The position numbers and the translations under genes are program-made. From Setophaga petechia (lineage: Eukaryota > Chordata > Aves > Passeriformes > Parulidae), in NCBI GenBank assembly GCA_024362935.1, contig JANCRA010000033.1:7211001-7275000 (forward strand): a stretch of DNA of 64,000 bases. Reading direction: 5' to 3'. Below, piece by piece: positions 47,226 to 60,200 of this stretch; positions within the stretch are counted from its first letter, which is position 1, and every line of letters begins with the position of its first letter. The notes under the pieces are model-generated. The model saw only the letters and a program-made list of their open reading frames with translations, did not search any database and was not told the DNA's origin.

Positions 47226-47914
47226 CCTTTCCTTTCCTTTCCTTTCCTTTCCTTTCCTTTCCTTTCCTTTCCTTTCCTTTCCTTTCCTTTCCTTTCCTTT
47301 CCTTTCCTTTCCTTTCCTTTCCTTTCCTTTCCTTTCCTTTCCTTTCCTTTCCTTTCCTTTCCTTTCCTTTCCTTTCCTTTCCTTTCCTTTCCTTTCCTTT
47401 CCTTTCCTTTCCTTTCCTTTCCTTTCCTTCCCTTCCCTTCCCTTCCCTTCCCTTCCCTTCCCTTCCCTTCCCTTCCCTTTCCCTTTCCCTTTCCCTTTCC
47501 CTTTCCCTTTCCCTTTCCCTTTCCCTTTCCCTTTCCCTTTCCCTTTCCCTTTCCCTTTCCCTTTCCCTTTCCCTTTCCCTTTCCCTTTCCCTTTCCCTTT
47601 CCCTTTCCCTTTCCCTTTCCCTTTCCCTTTCCCTTTCCCTTTCCCTTTCCCTTTCCCTTTCCCTTTCCCTTTCCCTTTCCCTTTCCCCTTCCCTTTCCCC
47701 TTCCCGGAACCTTCCCTCTCCCTCTCCCTCTCCCTCTCCCTCTCCCTCTCCCTCTCCCTCTCCCTCTCCCTCTCCCTCTCCCTCTCCCTCTCCCTCTCCC
47801 TCTCCCTCTCCCTCTCCCTCTCCCTCTCCCTCTCCCTCTCCCTCTCCTCTTTTTTCCTTTCCTTTTTCCTTTCCTTCCTCTTCCCTTTCTCCTCTTTCCT
47901 TTCCTCTCCTCCCC
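47226..47914. repeat. compound polypyrimidine/polypurine microsatellite, about 690 bp
   Basis: The + strand is pure C/T from 47226 to 47705, interrupted by GGAA at 47706-47709, then pure C/T again to 47914. It has successive blocks: CCTTT pentamers to about 47430, CCCTT pentamers to about 47478, CCCTTT hexamers to about 47690, then CCCTCT hexamers about 47715-47845 and a mixed tail. The 300-codon frames on both strands (SLSLSL, PFPFPF, ERERER, GKGKGK) are artefacts of this tract. Mirror-symmetric polypyrimidine DNA of this length can form intramolecular triplexes. Confidence 0.97.
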
Positions 47915-50046
47915 ATCAGTCAGGTGCACACAAGGTGTGCTGCCAGAGCCCCCTTGGCAGCCTGCAGCAGTGTCAGCTGTTTGCTTGCCCTGGGCTAATG
48001 TACCAAAATCCACCTGTGGCCATGATCCAGCTGTTGCCAGCTGTGTGCTGGGGTGGGGTTTGTATGTTTTTCTCATGTTTTTCAGTGTGGGGTTTTGGTT
48101 TATTCCACTGCTTTTGGTTTCTTTGGGAATGGACTCAGCAGGACTAAGCATGTGTCTGTGGTTGCATTCACTTGTTTTGTTTTGTTTTCTTTAAATTTTC
48201 CTTCCCCCCCCCTTCAGATTTCTAGGTAAATAAATCCAAGTGCAGAATGAATTAAAAATAAAGCTGGGTGGAAGGGTGGAAGGCCTGGCTGATGTGGACA
48301 CAAACTTTTTTAGTAGAGGTGGGAGAAGAGCACACTCATTCAAGCCCTCATCTAGGGCAGGGAATTCCCTGGCTTTTGTCTAAATATGGCATGAGAGCAG
48401 AGCACAGGCAGTGCAATGCTTCACTGAGTATTGTTTAAAAGGGAGCTTGGCACCAACCAGCAAGTAGGATTCTTGTGAAAACATGGCACAAGGAGTTGTT
48501 TGACAGATTCTGACTTAGCAAAGTCTTTACAAGAGAAAAAAAAAAAAAAAAAAAAGAGAGAAAAAAAAAAAGGAGGAAAAGAAAGAAACTGTAGAATGCA
48601 TGAATCCAAAAACATATTGTCTGCCTAGGAAGATTGCAAATAAAAGGTGCTTAGCACTGAGTCATACCCTGCATGCTCTGTGGGCCTGATCCTATCAGTG
48701 ATTCATGGCACTGAGCTAAAAATCCACTCCTAAATGATTGCCTGTCTCATCCAGGAGAGGATATGAAGAGCAGTGAGAGCTGGGGAAGAGGTGCCATGGC
48801 TTGAGCCCACTGACCAGAGTCTCTACCCAGGCTTGCCAGCTTGGGTGGATCCATCCTCTGCCATCCACCCTGCAGGCAGTGCCATTTCACAGCAGATCTC
48901 TGGATGCAGCACTCAGGCCCAGGCAATCCTGTGGTCTGTGTAGGTGTCTCCTTTCTGCAGAGCTTATGCTGAGCTGTTGCAGCAGCAGTCCCTGCCTGGA
49001 GGAAACCCTTCTCCCTCTGCTGCACCTGGAGACATCGTGAGAACCTTGGAGCACGAAGGCCTTTGGATATCTCAGCAATGGAGATTTTGTGTCCAAAATT
49101 CCTGGTCTATTTCTGAAATATGGCCATGATGTGAGTGTGATTTGAGGGAGGGAGAACTTATCCAGAACTCAGCACTTCTGGAGGTCTCAGATGAGAACAC
49201 ATCCCTCGATGATTCTGTTACTGACAACAGCTACTGGGCATTCTGTGCAGCTCATGCAGAGAGGACTTGGCTCAGCCTCCCCTACATTTGCCTTGAATGC
49301 AGCATCCATGCTTGATCATAGCTGGAGCTTCCCCTCATCAAAGGTAAGTCACTCTTGCTCTGGTTGGTCGGTGCCTTGCAATGTAAACTGCAATGACAGG
49401 AGTAATCTGTAATTAGCACATGCCCTCGGGCAGTTCTGTTGTTCCTGAAATGCAAGGCCTAAACTGTTCTGCTGCCACAGGGTTGGTTTGGTGAGTGCTG
49501 TAACTGCTCTGCATTTGTACTTGGGTTAGTGAAAGCTGTTCCCTAAGAGTCTGGTATGGATAAGAAACCAGGAGTCCAGATCCACTCCTGTGGGCATCTT
49601 CCAGTGAAACCAGGGGTTAATCCATCACTGTGCTGCCTGTGAGGTGCACTCCAGGGCAAAGCAACACAGCCCAGGAGCTTCTGTGTCATCTTAGCAAAGC
49701 CCAGGGCAGAGTGAAGGCACGGGAACACTCCCCAACCCTTTTTGAGCATTTCAGTTGATGTCATTAATGGTCGTGGAGCTGCTGCAAATATTTCAGAAAG
49801 CAAATATTTGGTGTCCCCATCCAGCAGAAAACAAGCAGAAGAACCAACCACCTGCCACTCACTTGGTCACCTCAACAAAGCCAGGCTGGGGCTGAGAATC
49901 AATAGCAACCACACTGAGCCTTTGTGGTGAGTTCTGTCTGAGCTGGGAGAGCAAACAACACCTGGAGGAGCTGGGCATGGGCTGGAAGGGAGAGGGATGG
50001 TGGGCAGGGGCTGTTTGTGCTCCAGAGAGGGGCTCTGGCACGGGCA
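47915..50046. other. non-coding sequence with A-rich run
   Basis: Bases about 48534-48572 are an A-rich run with a few G. Otherwise apparently single-copy sequence with no gene recognised. Frames near 48747-49129 overlap on both strands. Confidence 0.45.
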
Positions 50047-50084
50047 GGAGGAGGAGGAGGAGGAGGAGGAGGAGGAGGAGGAGG
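50047..50084. repeat. (AGG)n trinucleotide microsatellite
   Basis: About 12 uninterrupted GGA/AGG triplets. They create poly-Arg, poly-Glu and (reverse) poly-Ser stretches in local open frames, none of which looks like a gene. GGA repeats can form G-quadruplex-like structures. Confidence 0.95.
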
Positions 50085-52850
50085 ATGCCTCCATCAGCCC
50101 TGGATGTGAGGGTGCCTTGCCCTGCCCTGGATGGCAGCAGCTCCTCTGCCCTGCCAGGAGCAGAGCCTGGAGTGGGACTGCCCCAGCCCCTCCTGCTCCT
50201 GCCTGGGCTGGGCTCACACCACAGCACAGACAGCACTGGGAAATCACTTGTCTGGCTTAATTTTTAAGATTTAATTTTTAAGAGTTAATTTTTAATATTA
50301 ATTTTTAAGATTAATCACCACTCACACCTCTGCCGAAGCTGGATTCCCAAAGGAAAGCAGGGAATTTTGCCCTGGGAAGCAGGAGGATGGCACAGTACCC
50401 ACTCTGGCTGGGCACAAATACCCAATGTCCAAGTGATCTGCGTTTGGGTGCTGGGTTTTTTTAACTTTATCTTTTTTTGTTGTTGTTTTTAGCCTTCTAA
50501 AAACAAACTTCAGATTTGTCAGCTGGAAGTGATCTCATCGCATTACAGATTTGCTTTCCTGGGAAACTGAACCCTTCTGGTGTAATGATGGGAAAGTCTC
50601 ACCTTCCCTTCTTTAATATTCCTTTAACCAAGGTTCTATTGAAATTAGCTTGGCAGGCCAACAGCTCAGCAAGACACAAAAGAAAATCCTTTGTTACTAT
50701 TAGGTTTTTTATTCTATTTATTTTTTTACCCATCTTGTGATTTTGGGGAGATGGCAAGTGATTTTTTTAATCTTTATTGACACATATCCAAATCTATAGA
50801 GAAGGATACATTTTACTGACACAGAGTCTGTTTGTTCCACTGCCAACAAAAAAAATAGGGGCATATCCCAATAATTAATTGTTGTCTTTGGTAGTTTTCT
50901 TTGAGCTGCAACACTGTCTGCTCACTCCTACTCTTTTTTCTGCCTCTTACAAATTCTTTGCACAAGTGGGAGCCCAGCTCAGCACACCCAGTGCAGGATC
51001 ACTGTGCTCAAGTGAGGATGGGCTTGGCTCCTCTTCAAAGGGATCTTTTATCGAGTGCTCAGTGTGATGTGACAAAGCAGGGAAGTGTGCCATGGATGTG
51101 GTGCTTCCTAATCCCCTCCTTCTACCTTGATTAAACTCGAGGGCAGTTACCCTTGCCAGGGTGGTGAGGGCTGCCAATGTGCATCTTGTTTACAGCTGTG
51201 CTCATTTTTTTACCTTGATTTCCCATTTTGGACTAGGGAAAAACTCTTCTGCTTTATGCCATGGATAAAATACATTTTAACACCAAGTTCCTCCTGTTTT
51301 GCCACAGGAGCTGAGGGATTCAGGATGTTGTGTTTCAGGCTGGCACAGCTGCTGTCATGTGCAAAGTGATGCCCAGGCTCCCAGAGACCTGCAAGGTCTC
51401 ACTGTCAGTGCAGGGAAGCTTTGGAGGGGGCCAGTAGAAACTAAAAAAGATTTATTATGGGACTATTTTATAGTGCTAGGAACAAGAATTTACTGTCTGG
51501 TGTGAGTGGGCTTTAGACACTTGTAAATTCCAGATAAAAATTTCACGGCATTTGCCATTCCATTTTGCCCTATTTAATTTTCTGTGTTTTGTTCTCATTT
51601 CTAGATTCTGCTTTATTCTGAATTCTGATAAATTTAGAACATCTTATTTTTAAAAACAAACAACCACACCGCATTTTGGCAAAACACGCTTGGGTAAAAC
51701 ATTTTTATTTTCCCAATTTCCCAATTGCCTATAACAGCCACTTTAAAAAATGGCTGCATCTAACTAATTTTACTTGAAAATATCCTGTTTCTTTTTTTCT
51801 CTCAGTTTTTTTTTTTTCCTCTTCACAAGAAGCAGGCCAGATTTCAGAGAAACTTTAACAGGAAAAATGCACATCAGCACCCTGAGATATTTCCATGTTT
51901 GGCTTTGAATCTGTCAGTTTTACATGGAGAGAAAAATACATTGTGAATTTTCTAGTTCAGAGACTTTGTAGTTTGGTGGTTTGGGCAGAATGCACTGAGG
52001 ACAGGAGCTTTTCTCCCTGGTCATTCCTACCTCACCCTGTGTCTTACCCCTCACTCTGTGCCCTGGCAGCCTACTGCCTTCCTCCTTTTATCTCTGGATA
52101 ATCTTCTTCCTTAATTTTTTTTTGACTAAAATGACATGAAAGCCTGTTTCAGCTGATTATGACACGATGCTGAACTTTTCTTTGCCAGGACTCTCTGGTT
52201 GCCCCTGCAGCCACCAGACCATGGTGGGACACCATGCCCAGCTCCTGCTGCACTTGGCAGTGTGCTGTGGTGCCAGGACCAGCGTGGCATTCCTCTTGGC
52301 ACCACCCTGGGAGGGGTGGCCCTGCAGGCAGAGCCAGGCCCAGGCTCCCACAAGCTGTTGCCATTCCTGCAGCAGCCTGCCCACCTGTTCTCTGCTGTGC
52401 TGGAATACCAGCCAGAGCCTTGCCTCTGTTGTTTCGGGCTCTGAGGGGTGGTTTTTAATCCCTCTATTCAGAGTGTTTCCAGAACAGGAGGAGAGGCATA
52501 CGGCATATGCTCACCTCCCAGGAGGCTCCCAGGAGGGCTGGGGGAGTGTCCCAGCAGCTGCTGGGGTGATCCTTGTCCTTCTGTCCTTCCACAGCCACGT
52601 CTGAAGGTGTGCTCAGGGTGCCAGACATCACCCCACGAGCAGGTGAGCTCCACGAGCAGGTGATGTCCCTTCCTCCCCTCTGCAGCCAGCAGCACGGACC
52701 AGGGTGTCACAGGGCAGAGGGGCTGGAGGAGGGACTCCATCCTCTCCTGGTTTTCCTTCAGCTGCATCAGCTCCACAGCAGGGCTGGGAACACCTCAAAG
52801 GATCTCTCTTCATGGTCACAGTGGGGCTTTTGGGGTGTGGGTGCCTTGGG
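50085..52850. other. non-coding sequence, no gene recognised
   Basis: Bases about 50260-50312 hold four irregular copies of TTAATTTTTAAGA. Nothing else structured is seen. Frames in the GC-richer part 52126-52891 overlap on both strands and lack family resemblance. Confidence 0.45.
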
Positions 52851-53100
52851 TGTTTGGAAGTTTGTTGGATTAAGGACTCACGTTTGACCAAAGCAGGTGA
52901 GATCTGGATGCAGATTTGGGCTCAAAGCACACACAAGATGTCTGCAGCAGTAGAGCAGGGGGAGTTTGGAAGCCTGGAAGTGGTGGGTGTTTGGAAGTTT
53001 GTTGGATTAAGGACTCACATTTGACCAAAGCAGGTGAGATCTGGATGGAGCTCAGAGCACACGAGATATCTGCAGCAGTGGAGCAGGGGGAGCAGAGTGC
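52851..53100 (+). repeat. tandem duplication, period about 137 bp, two copies
   Basis: TGTTTGGAAGTTTGTTGG, ATTAAGGACTCAC and TTTGACCAAAGCAGGTGAG begin at 52851 and again at 52988. Both copies continue through a GATCTGGATG stretch to GAGCAGGGGGAG, the second with a short internal deletion. Only single-base differences separate much of the two copies. Confidence 0.9.
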
Positions 53101-53950
53101 TGAGCTCCTGGATCCTGCACCTCCCCACGTCTGCCCTTGTCACCAAATCTCCAGCACTTCCATCCTTGATGTCCTGCCATTGCTCATTGCCTGACCCTCA
53201 GCTGACCCAGGAACACTGGCATCACTGGCACCTCATCTTCTCCCTCCTCCTGTTCCCTCCTGTGTGCCCTCCTGCCCACCCTGCTCTGGCTGCCTCGCCT
53301 GCTCTGGGCACCATCTGCTGAGTTTGGGGCTGTCTCCTCTCACCAACTGTCGTTTGTCCTGGCTGGGGGGGAATGTGCTCACGTTTTGCATCAAAGGACC
53401 CTCAGCCCCTCTCTTTGTGGGCCAGCCGGGCTGTCGGAGAGGAGCCAAGCACTTGGCACTCAGTAGGCACCGAGCATTAATAAAAGCATTGCAGTGAGGT
53501 TAGAGCCTCATTAAAGAACTGCTAACGAACCGTCTGCCTTCCACAAGCATGAGATTTTAGCTAACACTTCCTCCTTCTAATTTTATGTATATTTAAATCT
53601 TTCTGGGCAGGCAATATTCATTTCTCCAGGCTGCCACAGCATTAACAAAGCCCATTTCAGAGGAGCTGCTCTGGAGGTGCCTTTGGGTGCTGTCTCCAGT
53701 CCTGCAGCCTCAGCAGCCACGGTCTGTGTGATCATGGCAGTGGCCTGGACCTCATGGGACATAAACCCCATCACTCCTGGGTGCACAGCAGCACTGTGGG
53801 ATGAAGGCAAGCTCTGGACACACCACTGCCCCTCTCCCAGCCTGCTGGCACCCTTTACCAGGTGTGTTTTTGGGGGACAGAGATCCCACGGCAGTGCCCT
53901 GAGGTCTGTGAGCATCACCTGAGCTCTGCTGGGCTGGGGCTGGCACTGCT
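53101..53950. other. non-coding sequence, no gene recognised
   Basis: The interval 53455-53600 differs from its TG/CA-rich surroundings in having balanced, complex, AT-leaning sequence, which may mark a conserved non-coding element. No exon recognised. Confidence 0.35.
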
Positions 53951-53952
53951 GG

Positions 53953-54262
53953 CTCAGCCAGGTGTCCCCAGGGATTTATACAAGGGGATTTGGCCAGGTG
54001 TCTCAGGGGTTTGTACAGGGGGGGTTCAGCTAGGTGTCCCCAGGTGTCCCCAGGGGTTTGTACAGGGGGATTTGGCCAGGTGTCCCCAGGGGTTTGTACA
54101 GGGGGGTTCAGCCAGGTGTCCCCAGGGGTTTGTACAGGGGGGGGTTCAGCTAGGTGTCCCCAGGGGTTTGTACGGGAGGGATTCAGGTTCATCCAGGTGT
54201 CCCCAGGGGTTTGTACAGGGGGGTTTGGCCAGGTGTCCCAGGGGTTTGTACAGGGGGGGTTC
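53953..54262. repeat. G-rich minisatellite, unit about 37 bp
   Basis: Units read CCAGGTGTCCCCAGGGG, TTTGTACAGGGGGGTT, then TGG or CAG, repeated about eight times with variable runs of G (5 to 8). Overlapping frames (CPQGFVQGG-type on +, NPPVQTPGDTW-type on -) are repeat-derived. Confidence 0.93.
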
Positions 54263-57200
54263 GCTCCGGGGGCTCCCCAGCACCCTCGGGCTGGCTGCAG
54301 GTGGTGCTCAGACCCCGGCTGCCCCCACAGCCCATTGTCAAGCAAATGAATTCTCCCGGGCTCAGGAATAGCCGCGCTGCTCTGAGGCTTGGCAGGGAGC
54401 GGAGCAGCTGCTCCGGGACTCGCTGCCCCTGTTTTGTTCCATCTCTCTGATTTCTGCAGCCTGGGAGGGGCACGGGAGCCACCGGGACATCTCGCTGCTG
54501 TGGGTTAGCTCACAGCTTGTCCTCCTGGACATCCTGCTCACCTCAGACAGGATTTTATTCTCCTGCTCCCTTTGAAGCACACCCAGAGGTTTCACTGTCA
54601 AAGGACAGTGTTTGATGGATGAATCCATCTCTTTTACCTTACAGGGTAAACACGGTGTTTTTGACAATAAAAGACGTTTTCTTGAGTGAAAACAAGCAGC
54701 CCAAACGGCTTCTGCTGGGTTTAGCAGCCTGTTTGGAGGGTCTGCCCTGGGGAGAGGGCTGTCATGACAGTAAACTGGTGTTAAACTGCTGGTTTGTGTT
54801 GCAGAGACCCAGAGCTCGATGCAGCTGCAGGTTGGTGCTAGGGATGTTCCCCCACTGCTCCCCGAATTTTGTGGGGCTGCCCTGGCAGCCCTGGGTGTCC
54901 TGCCTGGGGCTGGGGGATGACCACAGCCTGGGGGAGTTAGTGACTCACTGTGAAATTTCCTCTCCCTTTCAGGCACCACAACACAGATTTTCCTCTTGCA
55001 GAGGCCCCAGCTATGCAGACAGGCACTGCCCTCACTGCAGGGAGATTGGTAGGATGTCTTGGGGCAAAGGTAAAACTAAAGTACATCAGTAAATGTTAGC
55101 AGGATCAGGACCTTATTCAGGCATAAATCAGGTAGCTCCAGCCAACAATAGAATTACCTAAGTATAAAATCCCATGTAAGCCAGTAAGATCAGCTCCAAA
55201 CCTGCTATGAATTTGCTTTTTGTTTCCATGCCAAGAATATATCACTGCTAACTGCTGCAATCAGGGCTGGTCCTTTCAGGGTTTTTTAAGTGCTTTTGAG
55301 CACGTTTATTTCCCGTCCCCAGCAGATCCACACCGAGCCCGGCCCTCCTTCCCTGGGGCATGTCCCAGCCTGCTTCACCCACAATAAATTGTCCCTATCA
55401 GGGAATATTTTTTTTTCTTTCCTGGCTGTTTTTGTTACTGCATTCGGTAAACAAAGGGACAGCAGTGACGATCCAAACCCATTCTTTTTTATTTGCCTGG
55501 GAACAGAGTCAACTATTTGTTGGTCTTTTGTTGCTGTTTTTGTTCTCTTTTCAGCCAGAGACCGTTGGAGCAGCTCCTGGTACCTGTGGGCAGCACGTAC
55601 TGGAGCTGCAGGATTTGTCACCTGCTGCCACCAGCTCAGGGAGGGGACAGCGAGGAGGACAAGGTGGGGTAGGTACCAGGTACCAGGTCAAACCAAAGGT
55701 CCAGGGCACAATGGTCCCTTCTGTCCCTCCCAAACAATCTGAGAACAGCCTGCAGCAGTGTCCTGTGGCTGTAGGTGCCTCAGTTTCCCCAGTTCTCAGT
55801 GCACTGGCTTGGGATGGTGCCCAGGATGAGAGGTCTGGTTGCAGCTGGCTGAGCCAGCTCGTGGGGATGAGCTTCCCAAAACACTTGGAGAAGGAAGGCA
55901 GGGAGGGAGGGAAGGAAGCTGGAGGCTCTTTTAGCCTGAGGACAAGCTTCTCCTGGCCTCTCCATCCCTGGGGCCTGTGCAGCAGCTCAGGCAGCTCCAG
56001 GCTGGGCTCTTCTTAGCAGACACCAGGAGAAGCATCCTGGCTCCCACTGCCATCCCCACCTGTGCCTCCAAGCCACACCAGGGTCTCCAAAAACCCAGCA
56101 GAGCTTCCCCTTCCCCGTTCTACTGGGACACAGCAGTGCCTGGGACAGCACAGCCAGGAGCAGGAATGCATTTTCCAAGCTTTGGGCACTGGTGTGGGCT
56201 GGGGACACCCATCAGAGCCATTTGTCAGCCCAGGCCACTCTGGAACAGGGTGGGGAGAGCTGCTCTGCTGCCTGTGCCAGGCACAACTCCTGTGCTGCAA
56301 ACCAAATCCTGCAGGGGAGCGTCCCCGGGAGCCATCTGCTGTCTCTGAGGCTTTGGTGGAGTTGAACAAAACGCAGAGCAGCCCAGCAGGTTGGACTGTG
56401 AGCCATGCTGAGCCCTGGGGACCTGTCCTGCCCTGCTCAGGCTGCCTGCCCGGGTGTTCAGGGGTGTGTTGGTGTCTCCTGCCAGTGCTGCTGAGGCTGG
56501 GGGGTTTGCATGTACAGGAGGATGGGTTTGTGGTCAAGAGATACAAATGGAGGGAGCAGCATCTCAGAGCAGCATCCCAAACTCCAGCCAGGCAGCAGGG
56601 GGCCAGGGGAGCCTGGGCACACGTGGCGTGTGCTCTGAGGCTGTGCCAGGACAGCCAGGACTCCAACCTGTTCCCAGGGCTGAGGGCAGCACAGCCAAAC
56701 CTCTGTGGATGCTGGAGAGGCTCTGATGCCCTGAGCTCTGCTCCTCCTGGGGCATCAACAGAGCCACAGCACACAGCAGGGGGGGTACACATGTGGGTCC
56801 ACCCAAACAACTCCCAAACCCACAGAGGAAGAAAAATTACTCAGGAGAATTTCTCTGGGATTTTACCCTGCACCTCACTTTGTGATACTCTGAGTTTGCT
56901 GTGGAAAGGCACAGCCCAGCTTGGTTGAATCTCAAAACTTACATTAGGCATTTTCTGCCTGGTTTCCAGGAGCTGTGAGCAGCATTTGCCATGCTGGGAA
57001 ACAGGCTGGAGGAGGGATGTGTGCCCTCCACCTGGAGCTGTGGGGGCTGCAGTGACTCACTGATATCAGGGGGCTGCCCAGAAAGGACCTGGGGATGTTT
57101 AAGTTGCAAAGGCTTCTGGAGGTTTGCTCTATAATTACAATTATGTAAGAAAAAAGGCAGATTTCAGAGTTTACTCAAAATGAAAAAGGGAGGAATGATT

Positions 57201-60200
57201 GTTTCTGACTGGTCATGGATTCATTTTTTAATTGTGTACCCACAATGTGTTGTCATGCAAGAAAAATCTAAGCCTTACAAAAACTCATTTCAAAATGAGT
57301 AACTGCAACATTTTTTCAGTCATTGTCTGAGAAGGCTCTTGCACGACTGCTGGGACTTCCCTTCTCCCCAGAATGAGATTCTGGTATAATTAATGGGGCA
57401 TTTGGACTCTGATAGCATTTGCTTCCATCCAGTTTCTCTTGAAAACCCTCCTGATGCCTCTCAGACCTTCATGAAGGTATGTAAGCTTTACTCCCCCACT
57501 TTCTGCCTCCCAGAAGGAGAATGGGAACTGGAAAATTCCCCAGGTTCTTGGCAGAGAGGCTGAGGTGGTGTGGTTCTGCACAAAGCAGGTCTGGCCATGG
57601 ACTCTGGCAGCAGTTTTATCTTCTTGCTGGGCTGGAAATCGTGACCTCAGCCATTGCAGCAGGTGTTCTCTGGAGCAGTCTGCAAGGAAATTGGTTTAAA
57701 TAGCAGTAACATAATTTATCCATCTGAACTAGCAAAGTGTTAATCTGTCTCAGGGGTGAAACAAAAATTCTGTGAAACTTTCAGGGCTTTGCTTAGTTTT
57801 TCTGCACCCAAACAGGCTCTCAGAGCTGTGCCTTGTGCCTGTCCATCACTGCCTGGAGAATGCCCAGCACAGAGGGGCCATTTCTGCTGATAACAGGAAA
57901 GTCAGTGTTCAGTCCTGCTGTCAACAGGTTTTAGCTTGGAGAGAAACCTCCACTAATCAGCTGCTTTGTGGCATTTTTACAGCAAGATAAAAGACGCCTG
58001 GAATTATTTGTTGGTCACCAAGCAAATGTTTTTACTGGTGAAATGTTCCAGAGGCTGTTTAAGGTCTTGATTGACAAATGTGCCAAAACTTTGCAACCCT
58101 GCCCATGCCCTCCCCTCCTCAGATTCAGGGCTGAGATGGGAGATGGAGCTGATGGAGCTGCAGATGAAGGAGGAGATGGAGCCACCTCGTGCAATTGCTG
58201 CAGGGGTAACCCGGGGTTGAAGCGAGGGGAGAAGCTCATTTGTTATGCAAATATCTGCCTGAGCCTGGCGTAGACAGTGGAAAGCTCGAATTATTTTAAG
58301 CAGAGGAGCAAAGTTCTCTCCATCCCCCTATCCTCTTGGATCCTTGAAAAAACAAAACAAACCAGAAACCTCTGTGTGAACCATCTGACAATGATCAGCG
58401 CTTGGCCTTTCTGGCAAGAGCTGGGTGAGCACAGGCCCATGGAAATAGAACAATTAAGGGCAAAAAACGGTATTGGAAGCAGCCAGGCTTTGTGTTGTCT
58501 TGATGACAGCATGAAGTGATCATCCTCCAGCCTTATCTCTGGAGCCTGCCAGGGACTGCAGAGCTGCAGGGCTGGGGGGCTCCCCCTGGGTGACACAAGC
58601 TGCCTGCTCAGCTCTCGGAGGAGGAGCAAGGGTGGCTGTTTTGGGTGCAGGAAACCCTTTCAGGCCCACAGTTCGAGGTGGGAGGCTGGCCCATGCAGGG
58701 GAGGCACCCGTGCATGGCAGTGACCTTCCTGCACCGGTGACCGGCCAGCCCCCGCAGCTTTGCATGAGCAGATGTGCATTTGATGCTGCTAAGAAAACCC
58801 TGTCAGTATTTACATAGCGTCCAGGGGCACCAAGGGGACAAAGCTGAGCCTTTCCCACGTGGGCAGTGATGCCATGCTGGCATTTCCATGGGGAGAGCCA
58901 AGGCTGTGCCATGTGCTCCTGCAGCACGAGCTGTGCAGGGCAGTGGTGCTGCCTGCACTGTGCCCACAGGCAGCTGTGGTGAAATCCTGCTTTCCAGGCA
59001 GGTTGTGTCTCTCCAGAGTGGTTTTCCCCTGAGCTGAGCTCTCCCCTGGCCTCAGCATCCTCATGCCCCTGAGAAGGCCTCGGGGGCTGCTGCACTGTGG
59101 TGTGCAAAGGGCTGGGTAGAGCTGGGGATAAATCAGCTTTTTAAAAGGGGCTTCAGACCAGCCTTTGATCTGCACCAGAAAGATTCCCACTAGTTCTGCA
59201 GCCCTATGGTCAAATGTGGGGACAGCCTTTCTGCCTCCCTGGGTGCTGGCACCATCTGGGCCCTGCTGGAGGAACCCCCTTTTCCATGCACTGTGTGTGT
59301 CACATTTCCAATAATCCCTGCTGGGGTTTCCTCCCAGCCCTGCCCTAAATACATCAGGCTCTGAGCTGTGCTGCATCACTGCTCCCCAGAGCACAGGGTC
59401 CCTGGGGCTTTGCTGGTGTCTCTGAGGGAGGGCAGCGAGGCCATGGGGCTGGGGAAAACCCTTAACAGGACTAAACAACCCCCAAAAGCCCCGTCCAGCC
59501 TGCAGAGCTGAGTCCAAGCTGTTGTGGGCTCTGCTGGCTCCTGCTGGCACAGGTGACATCCCTGTGAGCCCAGGACTCACCTGAGTGTGTCCCGTGTGGC
59601 ACAACAGCCTGTGCTGTGACTGGCTGAGACCGAGGGTGGCACTGACCTGAGTGGCACTGAGCTGGGTGGCACTGAGCTGCGTGACACTGAGCCGGGGAGG
59701 CTCATGATCCCCTCCCAGGCACAGGGCAGAGGAAATACAATGATTTTCCTTGGCATGGCCAGGAGATGCTGCCATGACTTTCCCAGTAACCCCAACATGT
59801 CTCTGCAGGGCCACCTGCCCCCAGCCAGGTGGGAGCCAGGTGCAGTGGCAGGAGCTGTGGCTTGTGGTACAGTAACATCTGGACTATTTCCCCTTTGTAT
59901 AAAATGCTTTGTTTCCTCAGAGCACTGCAAAGTCTCCACTGTCATTCTTCAACACTTAAAAGCAGTTGCTCTCATGGACATTTTTGAAATTGTTTGAAAA
60001 ATCTATGTGGGCATTACAGTGTTTGTTTTCTCTGATGACTATTTTTAATCTTGTTTTTCATTAAAAAAAAATAAATCAAGATAGATATGAATTGAAGCTG
60101 CGCCTTTAAATATGACGTGATATTGGCTGCCCAAAACTAAACACAGAATAAGGGAGAGCTGGAGCATGTGCCTAAAAGCTGAGAAAGGCTAAAGCTTTGA

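Noticed and set aside
46930..48194. Open frames of more than 300 codons (RERERE, GKGKGK, SLSLSL, PFPFPF) on both strands
   Set aside because: They are translations of the polypyrimidine microsatellite; both strands and several frames are open at once and no non-repetitive domain exists.
54619..55092. Frame containing HCPHCREI, reminiscent of the ZF7 start
   Set aside because: Only a chance C-P-H-C; the surrounding residues do not fit a finger and it is far from the collinear relic.
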